From assembly GCA_016220125.1 (NCBI GenBank), contig JACRIF010000091.1:1-9360 (forward strand): a stretch of 9,360 bases of DNA. Reading direction: 5' to 3'. The notes beneath the pieces were generated by a model. It ran no database searches. It was not told the DNA's origin and worked only from the letters and a program-made list of their open reading frames with translations. Both the position numbers and the translations under genes were made by a program. The DNA is from Candidatus Peregrinibacteria bacterium (GTDB taxonomy: Bacteria > Patescibacteriota > Gracilibacteria > UM-FILTER-43-11). Shown here piece after piece: positions 1 through 6,112 of the stretch (the stretch's first letter is position 1; each line of letters starts with the position of its first letter).

Positions 1-324
1 CAGTTTCGCCCTCAGATCAAAAAATTCCACCGCTTCCAATCGCCCCACCTTTTTGAGGAGCCTTTCTTTGTCCAGCGTTCTGATTTGATAAAGAAGGATA
101 AGCGAGTCCTGTTTTAGCCCCGACTCCTTTTTGGGCAAAAAATGGGTGGTCAGCTTCCCCTTGAGCACCAGATTCGAGGTGATGGGGGCAATGATGACAG
201 TGTTCAAATAATGGTTGAGAGTGTCTTGTTGGATGACCAAGGCTGGCCTAAGGCCCGCTTGCTCATGGCCCTTAACGGGATTCAGATTTACCAAAAATAT
301 GTCTCCTTGAAGGATCGGGTTCAT
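1..324 (-). CDS. mazF: MazF/PemK-family endoribonuclease toxin (3' end outside window)
   Basis: Translating the reverse complement from the ATG at 324-322 gives 108 residues, open to the window edge. It begins MNPILQGDIFLVNLNPVKGH, the usual MazF opening strand with the G-D-I-F/Y motif. The expected catalytic positions are present: Arg26 in the GLRPALVI segment and Thr49 in the APITSN segment. MazF proteins are usually about 110-120 residues, so only a short C-terminal tail is missing. The family consists of dimeric, sequence-specific mRNA interferases neutralised by a cognate antitoxin. The gene starts three bases after the antitoxin stop, in the same frame, with no ribosome binding site of its own, so translation is probably coupled to the antitoxin. 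The plus-strand ORF over this region is a shadow. Cleavage specificity cannot be read from the sequence. Confidence 0.93.
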   Translation of the reverse strand, partial: MNPILQGDIFLVNLNPVKGHEQAGLRPALVIQQDTLNHYLNTVIIAPITSNLVLKGKLTTHFLPKKESGLKQDSLILLYQIRTLDKERLLKKVGRLEAVEFFDLRAKL

Positions 325-327
325 GAC

Positions 328-555
328 TTACCATTTAGGTTGTAACTGGGTCCATTTGTCTTCGCTGGGCAAGTCGTCAAAGGTGGCTTTGGCAGTGGCT
401 CGCGCATCTTCCGCCAACCGATTTTCCACCCATTGGTGCAACGCCTCTTCGACCAGCGCGCTTTTGCTGGTTCCCGAGGACTGGGCGCTTTCATCTAGAA
501 TCTTCGCAAGGCTGGATTCGATGGAAATGGAGATTTTTTCTTTGACGGATTTCAT
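328..555 (-). CDS. mazE: Ribbon-helix-helix antitoxin of the MazF toxin
   Basis: This 75-residue acidic protein lies directly upstream of the MazF-like toxin. Residues about 5-45 fit a ribbon-helix-helix fold: a short basic N-terminal strand (KEKISISIE), a helix containing LAKILDESAQ, a turn GTSKSALV, and a second helix to about residue 45. The C-terminal third (DLPSEDKWTQLQPKW) is charged and tryptophan-containing, as expected for the flexible tail that wraps around MazF. Known antitoxins of this type bind the toxin through the tail and repress the operon as dimers through the N-terminal domain. The ATG at 555 has no Shine-Dalgarno sequence. A strong inverted repeat lies 13 bp upstream and is the likely operator. 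MazE is used here functionally: RHH partners of MazF (CopG/MazE9-like) differ in fold from E. coli MazE. Confidence 0.88.
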   Translation of the reverse strand: MKSVKEKISISIESSLAKILDESAQSSGTSKSALVEEALHQWVENRLAEDARATAKATFDDLPSEDKWTQLQPKW

Positions 556-568
556 GGAAAGAAAATAA

Positions 569-588
569 GTAGTATGAATTTATACTAC
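569..588 (-). promoter_or_regulatory. Palindromic operator overlapping the toxin-antitoxin promoter
   Basis: A 20-bp inverted repeat with perfect 7-bp arms (GTAGTAT and ATACTAC) flanks an AATT core, with one mismatched pair. Read on the minus strand, the left arm merges with a TATAAA -10-like hexamer at 584-579. No good -35 lies at 17 bp; TTTACT at 610-605 is 20 bp away. A palindrome this close to the antitoxin start is the usual arrangement for RHH autorepression. Binding by this antitoxin is inferred. Confidence 0.6.
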
Positions 589-646
589 CAAAAAGTAGGA
601 AAAAAGTAAACAGCCCTTAATCCCATTCGTTGCTTATTAATGTGGC

Positions 647-1150
647 CTAGTTCTGAGATCGGTCTTTCAAAAAATATTTCTTCAGCAAAAACAAAAGCTC
701 CGGATGAAACTTCTCGCCCTTGTTGATCATGTCTTTGATCTCGTCGGCGGAAAAGAAGTCCACCCGTTCCACATCGTCCGGGTTTGGGTTGAAAGGCCCG
801 CTGTAAACGGTTTTGTAGGTGGTCAGGAATTTGCGGAGGTCATTGGCCTCGTACCAATCCTTGCTGAAAAATTCGAGAGGGTTTGTGGTGCCCAGTTCCT
901 CCTCGAACTCGCGCAAGGCGCCTTCCTCATAGCTCTCGCCCGTTTGCACATGGCCGCCCACTGTGGTGGACCAGTGGCTGGGGCAAAAGGTAACCCGCTT
1001 ACTCCTCAGCTGGAGCGCCAAGTTGCCCTGCTCGTCGAAAATGAGCACATGAACAATCCGATGGCACAGGGATTTTTTATAAATATCGTCTCGGCTGGCC
1101 TTGCCGATCACCTGGTCGTTGGCATCGACGATGTCGAGGAATTCGGGCAT
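647..1150 (-). CDS. Nudix hydrolase, IDI/YfcD-like
   Basis: This 167-residue protein has a complete Nudix box, GX5EX7REUXEEXG, at residues 66-87: Gly66, Glu72, Arg80, Glu81, then EEEL and Gly87. The box glutamates coordinate the divalent metal for hydrolysis of nucleoside diphosphate-linked substrates. The N-terminus (FLDIVDANDQVIGKASRDDIYKK) and the following C/RHR-like segment resemble the YfcD and isopentenyl-diphosphate-isomerase-like Nudix branch. Classical IDI active-site features cannot be confirmed, so isomerase activity is not claimed. The C-terminal region (GPFNPNPDDVERVDFFSADEI) matches the usual strand-helix closing of the fold. It lies 57 bp downstream of uvrA on the same strand, separated by a perfect palindrome, so it may be co-transcribed. 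No Shine-Dalgarno sequence precedes the ATG. The substrate is unknown. Confidence 0.9.
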   Translation of the reverse strand: MPEFLDIVDANDQVIGKASRDDIYKKSLCHRIVHVLIFDEQGNLALQLRSKRVTFCPSHWSTTVGGHVQTGESYEEGALREFEEELGTTNPLEFFSKDWYEANDLRKFLTTYKTVYSGPFNPNPDDVERVDFFSADEIKDMINKGEKFHPELLFLLKKYFLKDRSQN

Positions 1151-1171
1151 GGGTTTGGGTGTTTAACCGAT

Positions 1172-1203
1172 CGGTAGGGGTTCAAAATTTTGAACCCCTA
1201 CCG
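1172..1203. repeat. Perfect 32-bp palindrome between uvrA and the Nudix gene
   Basis: Two perfect 16-bp arms, CGGTAGGGGTTCAAAA and its exact complement, meet with no spacer. As RNA it would form a strong hairpin with a short AU-rich loop. It starts 5 bp past the uvrA stop and ends 21 bp before the Nudix ATG. A second palindrome, ACCGATCGGT at 1166-1175, overlaps its edge, so alternative pairings are possible. No U-tract follows on the minus strand, so it is not a textbook intrinsic terminator. It could be a dispersed REP-like element, a processing or attenuation hairpin, or a protein site. Confidence 0.85.
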
Positions 1204-1207
1204 TATT

Positions 1208-4108
1208 TCATTCTTTCTCCAGCATCTTCTTCAAATGGTGCCCCGTATAACTCTTTTTGCATTTCGCCACCTCCTCGGGGGTGCCGACGCAGACCACGTG
1301 CCCTCCCAAATCGCCGCCTTCCGGCCCTAGGTCGATGATGTGGTCAACGGACTTGATGACATCCAAATTATGCTCGATGGTCACCACGGTGTTGCCCTTT
1401 TCCACGAGCGCCTGCAAAACCGTGAGGAGCTTTTTCACATCGTCAAAGTGCAGTCCGGTGGTGGGCTCGTCCAACACGTAAATGGTCTTGCCCGTGCCTC
1501 GGCGGGAAAGCTCGGTCGCGAGCTTCACGCGTTGGGCTTCTCCGCCTGAAAGCGTGGTGGCGCTTTGCCCGAGGCGAATGTAGCCCAGGCCCACGTCCAC
1601 GAGGGTTTTCAGCTTGCCCTTGATGTGGGGGATGGCATCGAACAGTTCAGACGACTCGCTGACGGTCATGTCGAGCACGTCGGCGATATTTTTGCCATGC
1701 CAGGTGATCTCGAGCGCCTCGGCGTTGTAGCGTTTGCCTTTGCAGATCTCGCAGGGCACGTACACGTCGGGCAGGAAGTGCATCTCGATGCGAACGATGC
1801 CGTCGCCCTTGCAGGCCTCGCAACGGCCGCCCTTCACGTTGAAGCTGAAGCGCCCGTCCTTGTAGCCACGCAGTTTGGCGTCGGTGGTCGAGGCGAACAG
1901 TTCGCGGATTTCCGTGAACACGCCCGTGTAGGTCGCGGGATTGCTCCGCGGGGTGCGCCCGATGGGGGATTGGTCGATGTTGATGATCTTGTCCAAATGC
2001 TCGACGCCGGTGATCTCGCGGTGCGCGCCGGCCCGTTGCTTGGCGCGGTTCAGCTTGGTGTTGAGCACGGGGCAAAGAATATAGTTGATGAGGGACGACT
2101 TGCCCGAACCCGAGACGCCCGTGACACCGACAAAAGTGTTGAGCGGGATTTTCACATCCACGTTTTTCAGGTTGTGCTCGGTGGCGCCCAAAATTTCGAT
2201 ATATTTCCCGTTTCCCTTGCGGCGGACTTTCGGGATCTCGATCTTCTTGCGCCCGGAAAGGTAGTCGCCCGTCAGGGATTTGGTGTTGTGCATGATCTCC
2301 TGCGCCGTGCCCATGGCGATGACTTCGCCACCGTGTTTGCCGGCGCCCGGGCCCACGTCCAAGACGTAGTCCGCGGCGTTGATGGTGTCCTCGTCGTGCT
2401 CCACCACCAGCACCGAGTTGCCGAGGTCGCGGAGGTTCTTCATAGTGCTGATCAGCCGGTCGTTGTCGCGCTGGTGGAGGCCGATGGAGGGCTCGTCCAA
2501 AACATAAAGCACCCCCTGCAATGAGGAGCCGATCTGGGTCGCCAAACGGATGCGCTGGGCCTCTCCGCCCGAAAGCGTTACGGCCGCGCGGTTCAGCGTC
2601 AGATACGAAAGCCCCACGTTGTGCATGAAGCGCAGGCGGTTCAAAATTTCGGTGACGATCAATTTGGCGATGGCATACTCCGAATCCGTCAGGATCCGCT
2701 CGTCGCTTTCGGGCAGCATTCGCTCGAAAAAATGGCGCGCGTTGTCCACCGACATGGCGGTGGCGTCGTAAATGCTCCGATCGCCGACCGTCACGGCCAG
2801 GATTTCGGGGCGCAGGCGCTTGCCCATGCAGGTCTCGCAGGTCAATTCCTCCATGAACTCCTCGATGGTGCGACGGATGTATTCCGAATCCGACTCGTGG
2901 TAGCGCCGTTCAAGGTTGGGGATCACACCCTCGTAGTGCGTCATGGTGTCGTAGCTCGAGTTTTGGCCCGTGTACGTGGCGTGGAATTTCTCCTCGCCGG
3001 TGCCGTACAGGATGATTTTCACCTGCTCCGCGGTGAGTTTTCCGACCGGGGTTTGGATGTCGAATCCGTATTTCTTGCCCACTTCCCTGAGAAGCTGGGT
3101 GTACCAGCCCAGGCGGATCGACGAGGTGGACCAGGGCAGGATCGCCCCTTCGGCGATGGTCAGGCGCGGGTTGGGCATCACCATGTCGGGGTTGATCTTG
3201 AGTTTCGCGCCAAGGCCATGGCAATCCGGGCAGGCCCCATGGGGGGAGTTGAAGCTGAAGGAGCGGGGTTGGATCTCCGGCACGGAGGTGCCGCAATGGT
3301 CGCAGGCGAAGTTTTCCGAGAACACCTCTTCGTGGTTGGTGTCGGCGTCCAAAATCTTGATGGTTCCGCCACCGAATTTCAGCGCGGTTTCCACCGAGTC
3401 GGCCATGCGCGAGCGGTCCTCATTCTTCTCCTCGATCACCTGCCCCGACTTCATCGTGACCGACTTTTTTTTCAGGTCATGCGCCACCAGGCGGTCCACC
3501 ACCACGTCGATGGTGTGCTTTTTGTTGGGGTCCAGGGCCATCGCCTCGTTGATGCTGTGGTTTTCGCCGTCCACACGGAGGCGCACAAACCCTTCCTTTT
3601 TGATTTTCTCGAATACTTTTTCGTGTCCGCCCTTCCGGTCGCGGACCATGGGCGCCAAAATCATCACGCGCTTGCCCTCGGGCATGGCGGCGATGATATC
3701 CACAATCTGGCTGGGCGATTGCTTGCTGATCACTTTTCCGCATTTGTGGCAGTGGGGATGCCCGACCTTGGCGTAGAGCAGGCGCAAATAGTCATAGATT
3801 TCGGTCACGGTGCCCACGGTGGAGCGGGGGTTTCGGCTGGCGGTCTTCTGGTCGATGGAGATGGCCGGCGAAAGGCCGTCGATGGAGTCCACGTCGGGTT
3901 TTTCCATCAATTGCAAAAATTGCCGGGCGTAGGTGCTCAGGCTTTCCACGTACCGGCGCTGGCCTTCGGCGTAGATGGTGTCGAACGCGAGCGACGACTT
4001 GCCCGAGCCCGAAGGCCCGGTGATGACCACCAGCTGGTCGCGCGGAATCTCCACGTCGATGTTCTTGAGGTTGTGGACGCGTGCGCCCTTAATAACGATT
4101 CGTTGCAC
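1208..4108 (-). CDS. uvrA: Excinuclease ABC subunit A (UvrA)
   Basis: This 966-residue protein is close to the usual UvrA length of about 940-970. It is the ATP-dependent DNA-damage sensor of nucleotide excision repair, which loads UvrB on lesions. Two ABC ATPase halves are complete. Walker A motifs are GPSGSGKSS at residues 31-39 and GVSGSGKSS at 664-672. LSGGE signatures are at 512 and 853. Walker B motifs are VLYVLDEPSIGLH near 533 and TIYVLDEPTTGLH near 875. Zinc-module cysteine pairs are at 269/272 with 293/296, at 424/427, and at 763/766 with 786/789. The start is GTG at 4108, giving MQRIVIKGARVHNLKNIDVEIPR; an in-frame TAA lies five codons upstream and no ATG lies between. There is no Shine-Dalgarno sequence and I see no LexA-type box upstream. 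The stop is TGA. The long plus-strand ORFs across this gene are shadows. Confidence 0.98.
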   Translation of the reverse strand: MQRIVIKGARVHNLKNIDVEIPRDQLVVITGPSGSGKSSLAFDTIYAEGQRRYVESLSTYARQFLQLMEKPDVDSIDGLSPAISIDQKTASRNPRSTVGTVTEIYDYLRLLYAKVGHPHCHKCGKVISKQSPSQIVDIIAAMPEGKRVMILAPMVRDRKGGHEKVFEKIKKEGFVRLRVDGENHSINEAMALDPNKKHTIDVVVDRLVAHDLKKKSVTMKSGQVIEEKNEDRSRMADSVETALKFGGGTIKILDADTNHEEVFSENFACDHCGTSVPEIQPRSFSFNSPHGACPDCHGLGAKLKINPDMVMPNPRLTIAEGAILPWSTSSIRLGWYTQLLREVGKKYGFDIQTPVGKLTAEQVKIILYGTGEEKFHATYTGQNSSYDTMTHYEGVIPNLERRYHESDSEYIRRTIEEFMEELTCETCMGKRLRPEILAVTVGDRSIYDATAMSVDNARHFFERMLPESDERILTDSEYAIAKLIVTEILNRLRFMHNVGLSYLTLNRAAVTLSGGEAQRIRLATQIGSSLQGVLYVLDEPSIGLHQRDNDRLISTMKNLRDLGNSVLVVEHDEDTINAADYVLDVGPGAGKHGGEVIAMGTAQEIMHNTKSLTGDYLSGRKKIEIPKVRRKGNGKYIEILGATEHNLKNVDVKIPLNTFVGVTGVSGSGKSSLINYILCPVLNTKLNRAKQRAGAHREITGVEHLDKIINIDQSPIGRTPRSNPATYTGVFTEIRELFASTTDAKLRGYKDGRFSFNVKGGRCEACKGDGIVRIEMHFLPDVYVPCEICKGKRYNAEALEITWHGKNIADVLDMTVSESSELFDAIPHIKGKLKTLVDVGLGYIRLGQSATTLSGGEAQRVKLATELSRRGTGKTIYVLDEPTTGLHFDDVKKLLTVLQALVEKGNTVVTIEHNLDVIKSVDHIIDLGPEGGDLGGHVVCVGTPEEVAKCKKSYTGHHLKKMLEKE

Positions 4109-4131
4109 GATTGGGAGGGGTTATTGGAATT

Positions 4132-4202
4132 GGGAACTTGTCACCTATCACTTTCGGAATTTAGCACTTAAGCACTTACGAACTTGGGCACTTAAGCACT
4201 TT
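4132..4202. repeat. Octamer tandem array upstream of uvrA
   Basis: The core at 4163-4202 is five 8-bp units close to AGCACTTA; the first, second, fourth and fifth are near-identical and the third is the variant CGAACTTG. Degenerate 7-8-bp units (TCACCTA, TCACTTT, CGGAATTT) continue the pattern back to about 4140, and GGGAACTTG lies just before. The array sits between the uvrA start and the promoter of the divergent cNMP-binding gene. I see no convincing uvrA promoter here. The stretch 4203-4244 holds only a weak 4-bp hairpin and two copies of GACCCT. Confidence 0.8.
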
Positions 4203-4244
4203 TTAGAGGGAAATTGACCCTGTTTTTCGACCCTAACATAACTT

Positions 4245-4273
4245 TTGATAAAAGGCAAGAAGTATGGTATAAT
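4245..4273 (+). promoter_or_regulatory. Sigma70-type promoter of the cNMP-binding gene
   Basis: A TTGATA -35 box at 4245-4250 and a perfect TATAAT -10 box at 4268-4273 are separated by exactly 17 bp. A TG one base before the -10 makes it an extended -10. Transcription should begin near 4280, leaving an A/C-rich leader of about 26 nt with no Shine-Dalgarno sequence. Confidence 0.85.
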
Positions 4274-4305
4274 GTTTAGAGATAAAAACTAACACACACC
4301 AAAAC

Positions 4306-4698
4306 ATGATTGAAATCCTAAAAAGCGTCCCCTTTTTCGCGGATTTGGGTGAGGCGGACCTCAAGCAGATCGCGGAAACCGTGAAAATGGACTACTTCCC
4401 CGCGGAGCATGTCATTTTTTCCGAAAACGATCCCGGCGAAATCATGTATGTGATCAAGCGCGGCCAAGTGCAGGTGATCCGCGACAACACGATCGTCGCC
4501 GTCCTCAAGGATGGCGCCTTTTTCGGCGAAATGGCCCTCGTCTCCGACGAGCATCGCAACGCGACCGTGAAAACCGTCACCGATGTCGAGGTGTTGACCC
4601 TCAGCAAGCAGGATTTCATGCATCTGATGGAGACCAACAGCACCATCGCCTCCCGCGTCAGCTACGAGGTTGTGAAGCGCGCCAATTCCGTATTCTAA
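4306..4698 (+). CDS. Stand-alone cyclic-nucleotide-binding domain protein
   Basis: This 130-residue protein is essentially one cNMP-binding domain of the CRP/PKA-R family. It opens with the usual helix (LKSVPFFADLGEADLKQIAETV) and continues through the beta-roll (IFSENDPGEIMYVIKRGQVQVI). The phosphate-binding cassette FFGEMALVSDEHRNATV at residues 72-88 retains Glu75, which contacts the ribose 2'-hydroxyl, and Arg84, which contacts the cyclic phosphate. It therefore should bind cAMP or cGMP. No DNA-binding helix-turn-helix, kinase or channel domain follows, so it cannot act like CRP alone and probably signals through a partner protein. A strong promoter lies upstream. A class III adenylate cyclase is encoded about 1.4 kb downstream on the other strand and is a plausible source of its ligand; that link is inferred. 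Confidence 0.93.
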   Translation: MIEILKSVPFFADLGEADLKQIAETVKMDYFPAEHVIFSENDPGEIMYVIKRGQVQVIRDNTIVAVLKDGAFFGEMALVSDEHRNATVKTVTDVEVLTLSKQDFMHLMETNSTIASRVSYEVVKRANSVF

Positions 4699-4743
4699 AT
4701 AAATGTTTTTTGGATGGAGGCTTCCGCTAGTTTTCAGAAAATG

Positions 4744-4778
4744 CACTAGTCTCTAGCCCCTAGTCCCTAGACACTATT
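4744..4778. repeat. Heptamer tandem array before the DUF3307 gene
   Basis: Five contiguous 7-bp units have the consensus CNCTAGN; examples are CACTAGT, CCCTAGT and CCCTAGA, and the last unit is degenerate (CACTATT). The array fills the end of the gap after the cNMP-binding gene and stops 4 bp before the next ATG, where a ribosome binding site would normally lie. The preceding 4699-4743 shows no clear terminator. Confidence 0.82.
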
Positions 4779-4782
4779 TTTC

Positions 4783-5343
4783 ATGGATATCACCCTTCAC
4801 CTCATCCTGGCGCACTTTCTCGCCGACTATCCGTTGCAGTCGGATGGCATGGTGGCGTACAAGTCGAAGCATTTTGCGGGCATTGTGTTGCATAGCCTGA
4901 TGCATGTGCTGACATCGGTGCTCCTCGGATTGCCCTTTGTTTTGCAACCGAATTTTTGGTGGGCCATCGGCACCATGTTCGTGACCCACAATGTCTTGGA
5001 TCAAGGCAAGGTGTTGATTCATCGGAACTTTAAAAAGGCCAATCGTTTCCTGTTTTATGTGCTGGACCAGATCGGCCATATGGTGGTCATTGTTGGCTCC
5101 TCATGGGTGTGGCTTAGGGGCCTCTCGCCCGATTTTGGCGGGGGCTGGCTCCGAATGTATCAGGATTTATCGCTGGTGAATTTTTTCCTGATCCTGATCC
5201 TCGCTACTTATTTCTACGACGTTTCGCGTTGGACGTACCGCAGTTCGAAAAAGCCCCAACCCTATGTGCGCGACTGGCGCATGATGGGCCGGAATACGCT
5301 GATCGTTGCGGTCGGTTTCATCGTTTACTGGTGGTCGATCTAG
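4783..5343 (+). CDS. DUF3307 family membrane protein
   Basis: This 186-residue hydrophobic protein has the hallmarks of DUF3307. These are an N-terminal HFLADYPLQ motif (His11, Asp15, Gln19), a helix with His37 and His41, a THNVLDQGK segment (His69, Asp73, Lys76), and FYVLDQIGH (Asp95, Gln96, His99). About four to five membrane segments can be seen, near residues 31-55, 58-72, 96-112, 131-147 and 170-184. The spaced His and Asp residues in membrane helices suggest a metal site, but the family has no established biochemical role known to me. In some genomes DUF3307 proteins lie near transcriptional regulators of the SatD type; none is visible here. It lies 84 bp after the cNMP-binding gene on the same strand, so read-through transcription is possible. 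Heptamer arrays abut both ends of the gene. Confidence 0.85.
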   Translation: MDITLHLILAHFLADYPLQSDGMVAYKSKHFAGIVLHSLMHVLTSVLLGLPFVLQPNFWWAIGTMFVTHNVLDQGKVLIHRNFKKANRFLFYVLDQIGHMVVIVGSSWVWLRGLSPDFGGGWLRMYQDLSLVNFFLILILATYFYDVSRWTYRSSKKPQPYVRDWRMMGRNTLIVAVGFIVYWWSI

Positions 5344-5376
5344 CTTATAGCTTACCGCTTATCGCTTATAGCTTAC
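5342..5376. repeat. Heptamer tandem array across two convergent stop codons
   Basis: Five 7-bp units have the consensus (A/C)GCTTA(T/C); examples are AGCTTAT, AGCTTAC and CGCTTAT. The array starts inside the DUF3307 stop codon (TAG at 5341-5343) and ends inside the coding sequence of the convergent coiled-coil gene, whose TAA stop is a TTA within a unit at 5366-5368. It fills the whole 22-bp gap. No hairpin terminator is visible. Confidence 0.85.
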
Positions 5377-5659
5377 CACTGGATGGTTTTTTCGTTTTGA
5401 TGGAATGGCTGTGAAGGCCAACCCCCCAAGCGTCTTTTTCCAACGCGCTGATGCGCTCGTCGGCGGTTTTTTGAAATTCTTCATCGGGTTCGCCGGCGAA
5501 GGTCAGGATGTTGCGGATCTCCAAACGTCGCGCGTCGAGCCACTCGGTTTGGGCTTCGAGTTCCGCTTTCTCCAAATTGAGCTTTTGAATTTCCTGAAGT
5601 CTCTCTTCGGTTTCCCGAAGCAAAAACTCGGCTCGTTCTTGTGGGGTTTTTGGTGCCAT
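5366..5659 (-). CDS. Small coiled-coil protein, paralogue of the next gene upstream
   Basis: The protein is 97 residues from the ATG at 5659; an earlier TTG adds only three residues. Residues about 6-48 are a charged heptad-rich helix (ERAEFLLRETEERLQEIQKLNLEKAELEAQ region), predicted as coiled coil. RRLEIRNIL at 44-52 and ERISALEKDAWGVGLHSHS at 68-86 align without gaps to the protein encoded at 5726-6055, so the two are diverged duplicates. There is no signal peptide, membrane segment or catalytic motif, and I do not recognise the family. It is the last gene of a minus-strand run after the CHASE2 cyclase and its paralogue, 66 bp downstream of the latter. The last residues and the stop are encoded by the heptamer array, so the C-terminus may vary between relatives. 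Confidence 0.75.
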   Translation of the reverse strand: MAPKTPQERAEFLLRETEERLQEIQKLNLEKAELEAQTEWLDARRLEIRNILTFAGEPDEEFQKTADERISALEKDAWGVGLHSHSIKTKKPSSGKL

Positions 5660-5725
5660 GGGAATCAATGATGATTGTGGGGTGAATGGTGCATTAAATT
5701 GTCGTGTGATTTTCCGCAGGATGGA

Positions 5726-6055
5726 TTAGGGGGTCGACCCATTCTCGGCCTGCGCGTTATTCCGCGGGGCGAGCAGAAATGAGTGGCTTCCGACTGAGAG
5801 CGGATCTTCCTGAAGCATTTTGATCCGAGCCTCGGTGTCGGCCATGTGTTTTTCCATTGGGCGCATGAGCGCAAACAAAATGTTCCTCAGTTCTTGGCGG
5901 CGTAGTTCGAGTAGTTTCAGAGTCTCCAGGTCTTTCTCGCGTTTCAGACGCTGTTCGGTATCCTCGATGAGGCTCATGGCCTCCGACTCAAGCACGGCGG
6001 CTTTTGCTTTTAGGATTTCATTTTGCGGTCTTGAGGATGGTTGGTTGGGATTCAT
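5726..6055 (-). CDS. Small coiled-coil protein downstream of the adenylate cyclase
   Basis: This 109-residue protein has a proline/asparagine-rich start (MNPNQPSSRPQNE). A long charged helix follows from about residue 13 to 62, containing LIEDTEQRLKREKDLETLKLLELRRQELRNIL. The conserved pair RRQELRNIL (52-60) and ARIKMLQEDPLSVGSHS (76-92) is shared with the neighbouring paralogue at the same spacing. The tail is low-complexity and polar. It begins 57 bp after the cyclase stop on the same strand with no terminator between, so the two are likely co-transcribed. No known domain is recognised. A partner or scaffold role for the cyclase is a guess from position only. Confidence 0.78.
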   Translation of the reverse strand: MNPNQPSSRPQNEILKAKAAVLESEAMSLIEDTEQRLKREKDLETLKLLELRRQELRNILFALMRPMEKHMADTEARIKMLQEDPLSVGSHSFLLAPRNNAQAENGSTP

Positions 6056-6112
6056 GGTTTTTGTTTTAGGTTTTTAGCGTCAATTTTTCATCCATTTGTG
6101 GTCCATTTGGAT

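Noticed and set aside
142..568. Plus-strand ORFs at 142-345 and 323-568
   Set aside because: They lie opposite the toxin and antitoxin genes, which have clear family features on the minus strand.
1565..4171. Long plus-strand ORFs opposite uvrA (for example 1565-2524 and 2621-4171)
   Set aside because: uvrA is unambiguous and full length on the minus strand. These frames are GC-driven shadows rich in His, Gly, Ala and Val.
4132..4202. CRISPR array or other spacer-repeat locus
   Set aside because: Units are 7-8 bp and contiguous with no spacers, and no cas gene is present in the window. The same holds for the other three arrays.
4205..4230. Possible terminator AGGG...CCCT followed by T-rich sequence
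   Set aside because: The stem is only 4 bp and no gene ends nearby on the plus strand, so support is too weak.
4109..4244. LexA/SOS box upstream of uvrA
   Set aside because: I found neither a CTGT-N8-ACAG nor a GAAC-N4-GTTC arrangement; the GAACTT strings belong to the octamer array.
5665..5874. Minus-strand 69-codon ORF between the two coiled-coil genes
   Set aside because: It overlaps the coiled-coil gene at 5726-6055 in another frame and has an unlikely composition (Arg, Pro, Cys, His), so it is a shadow.
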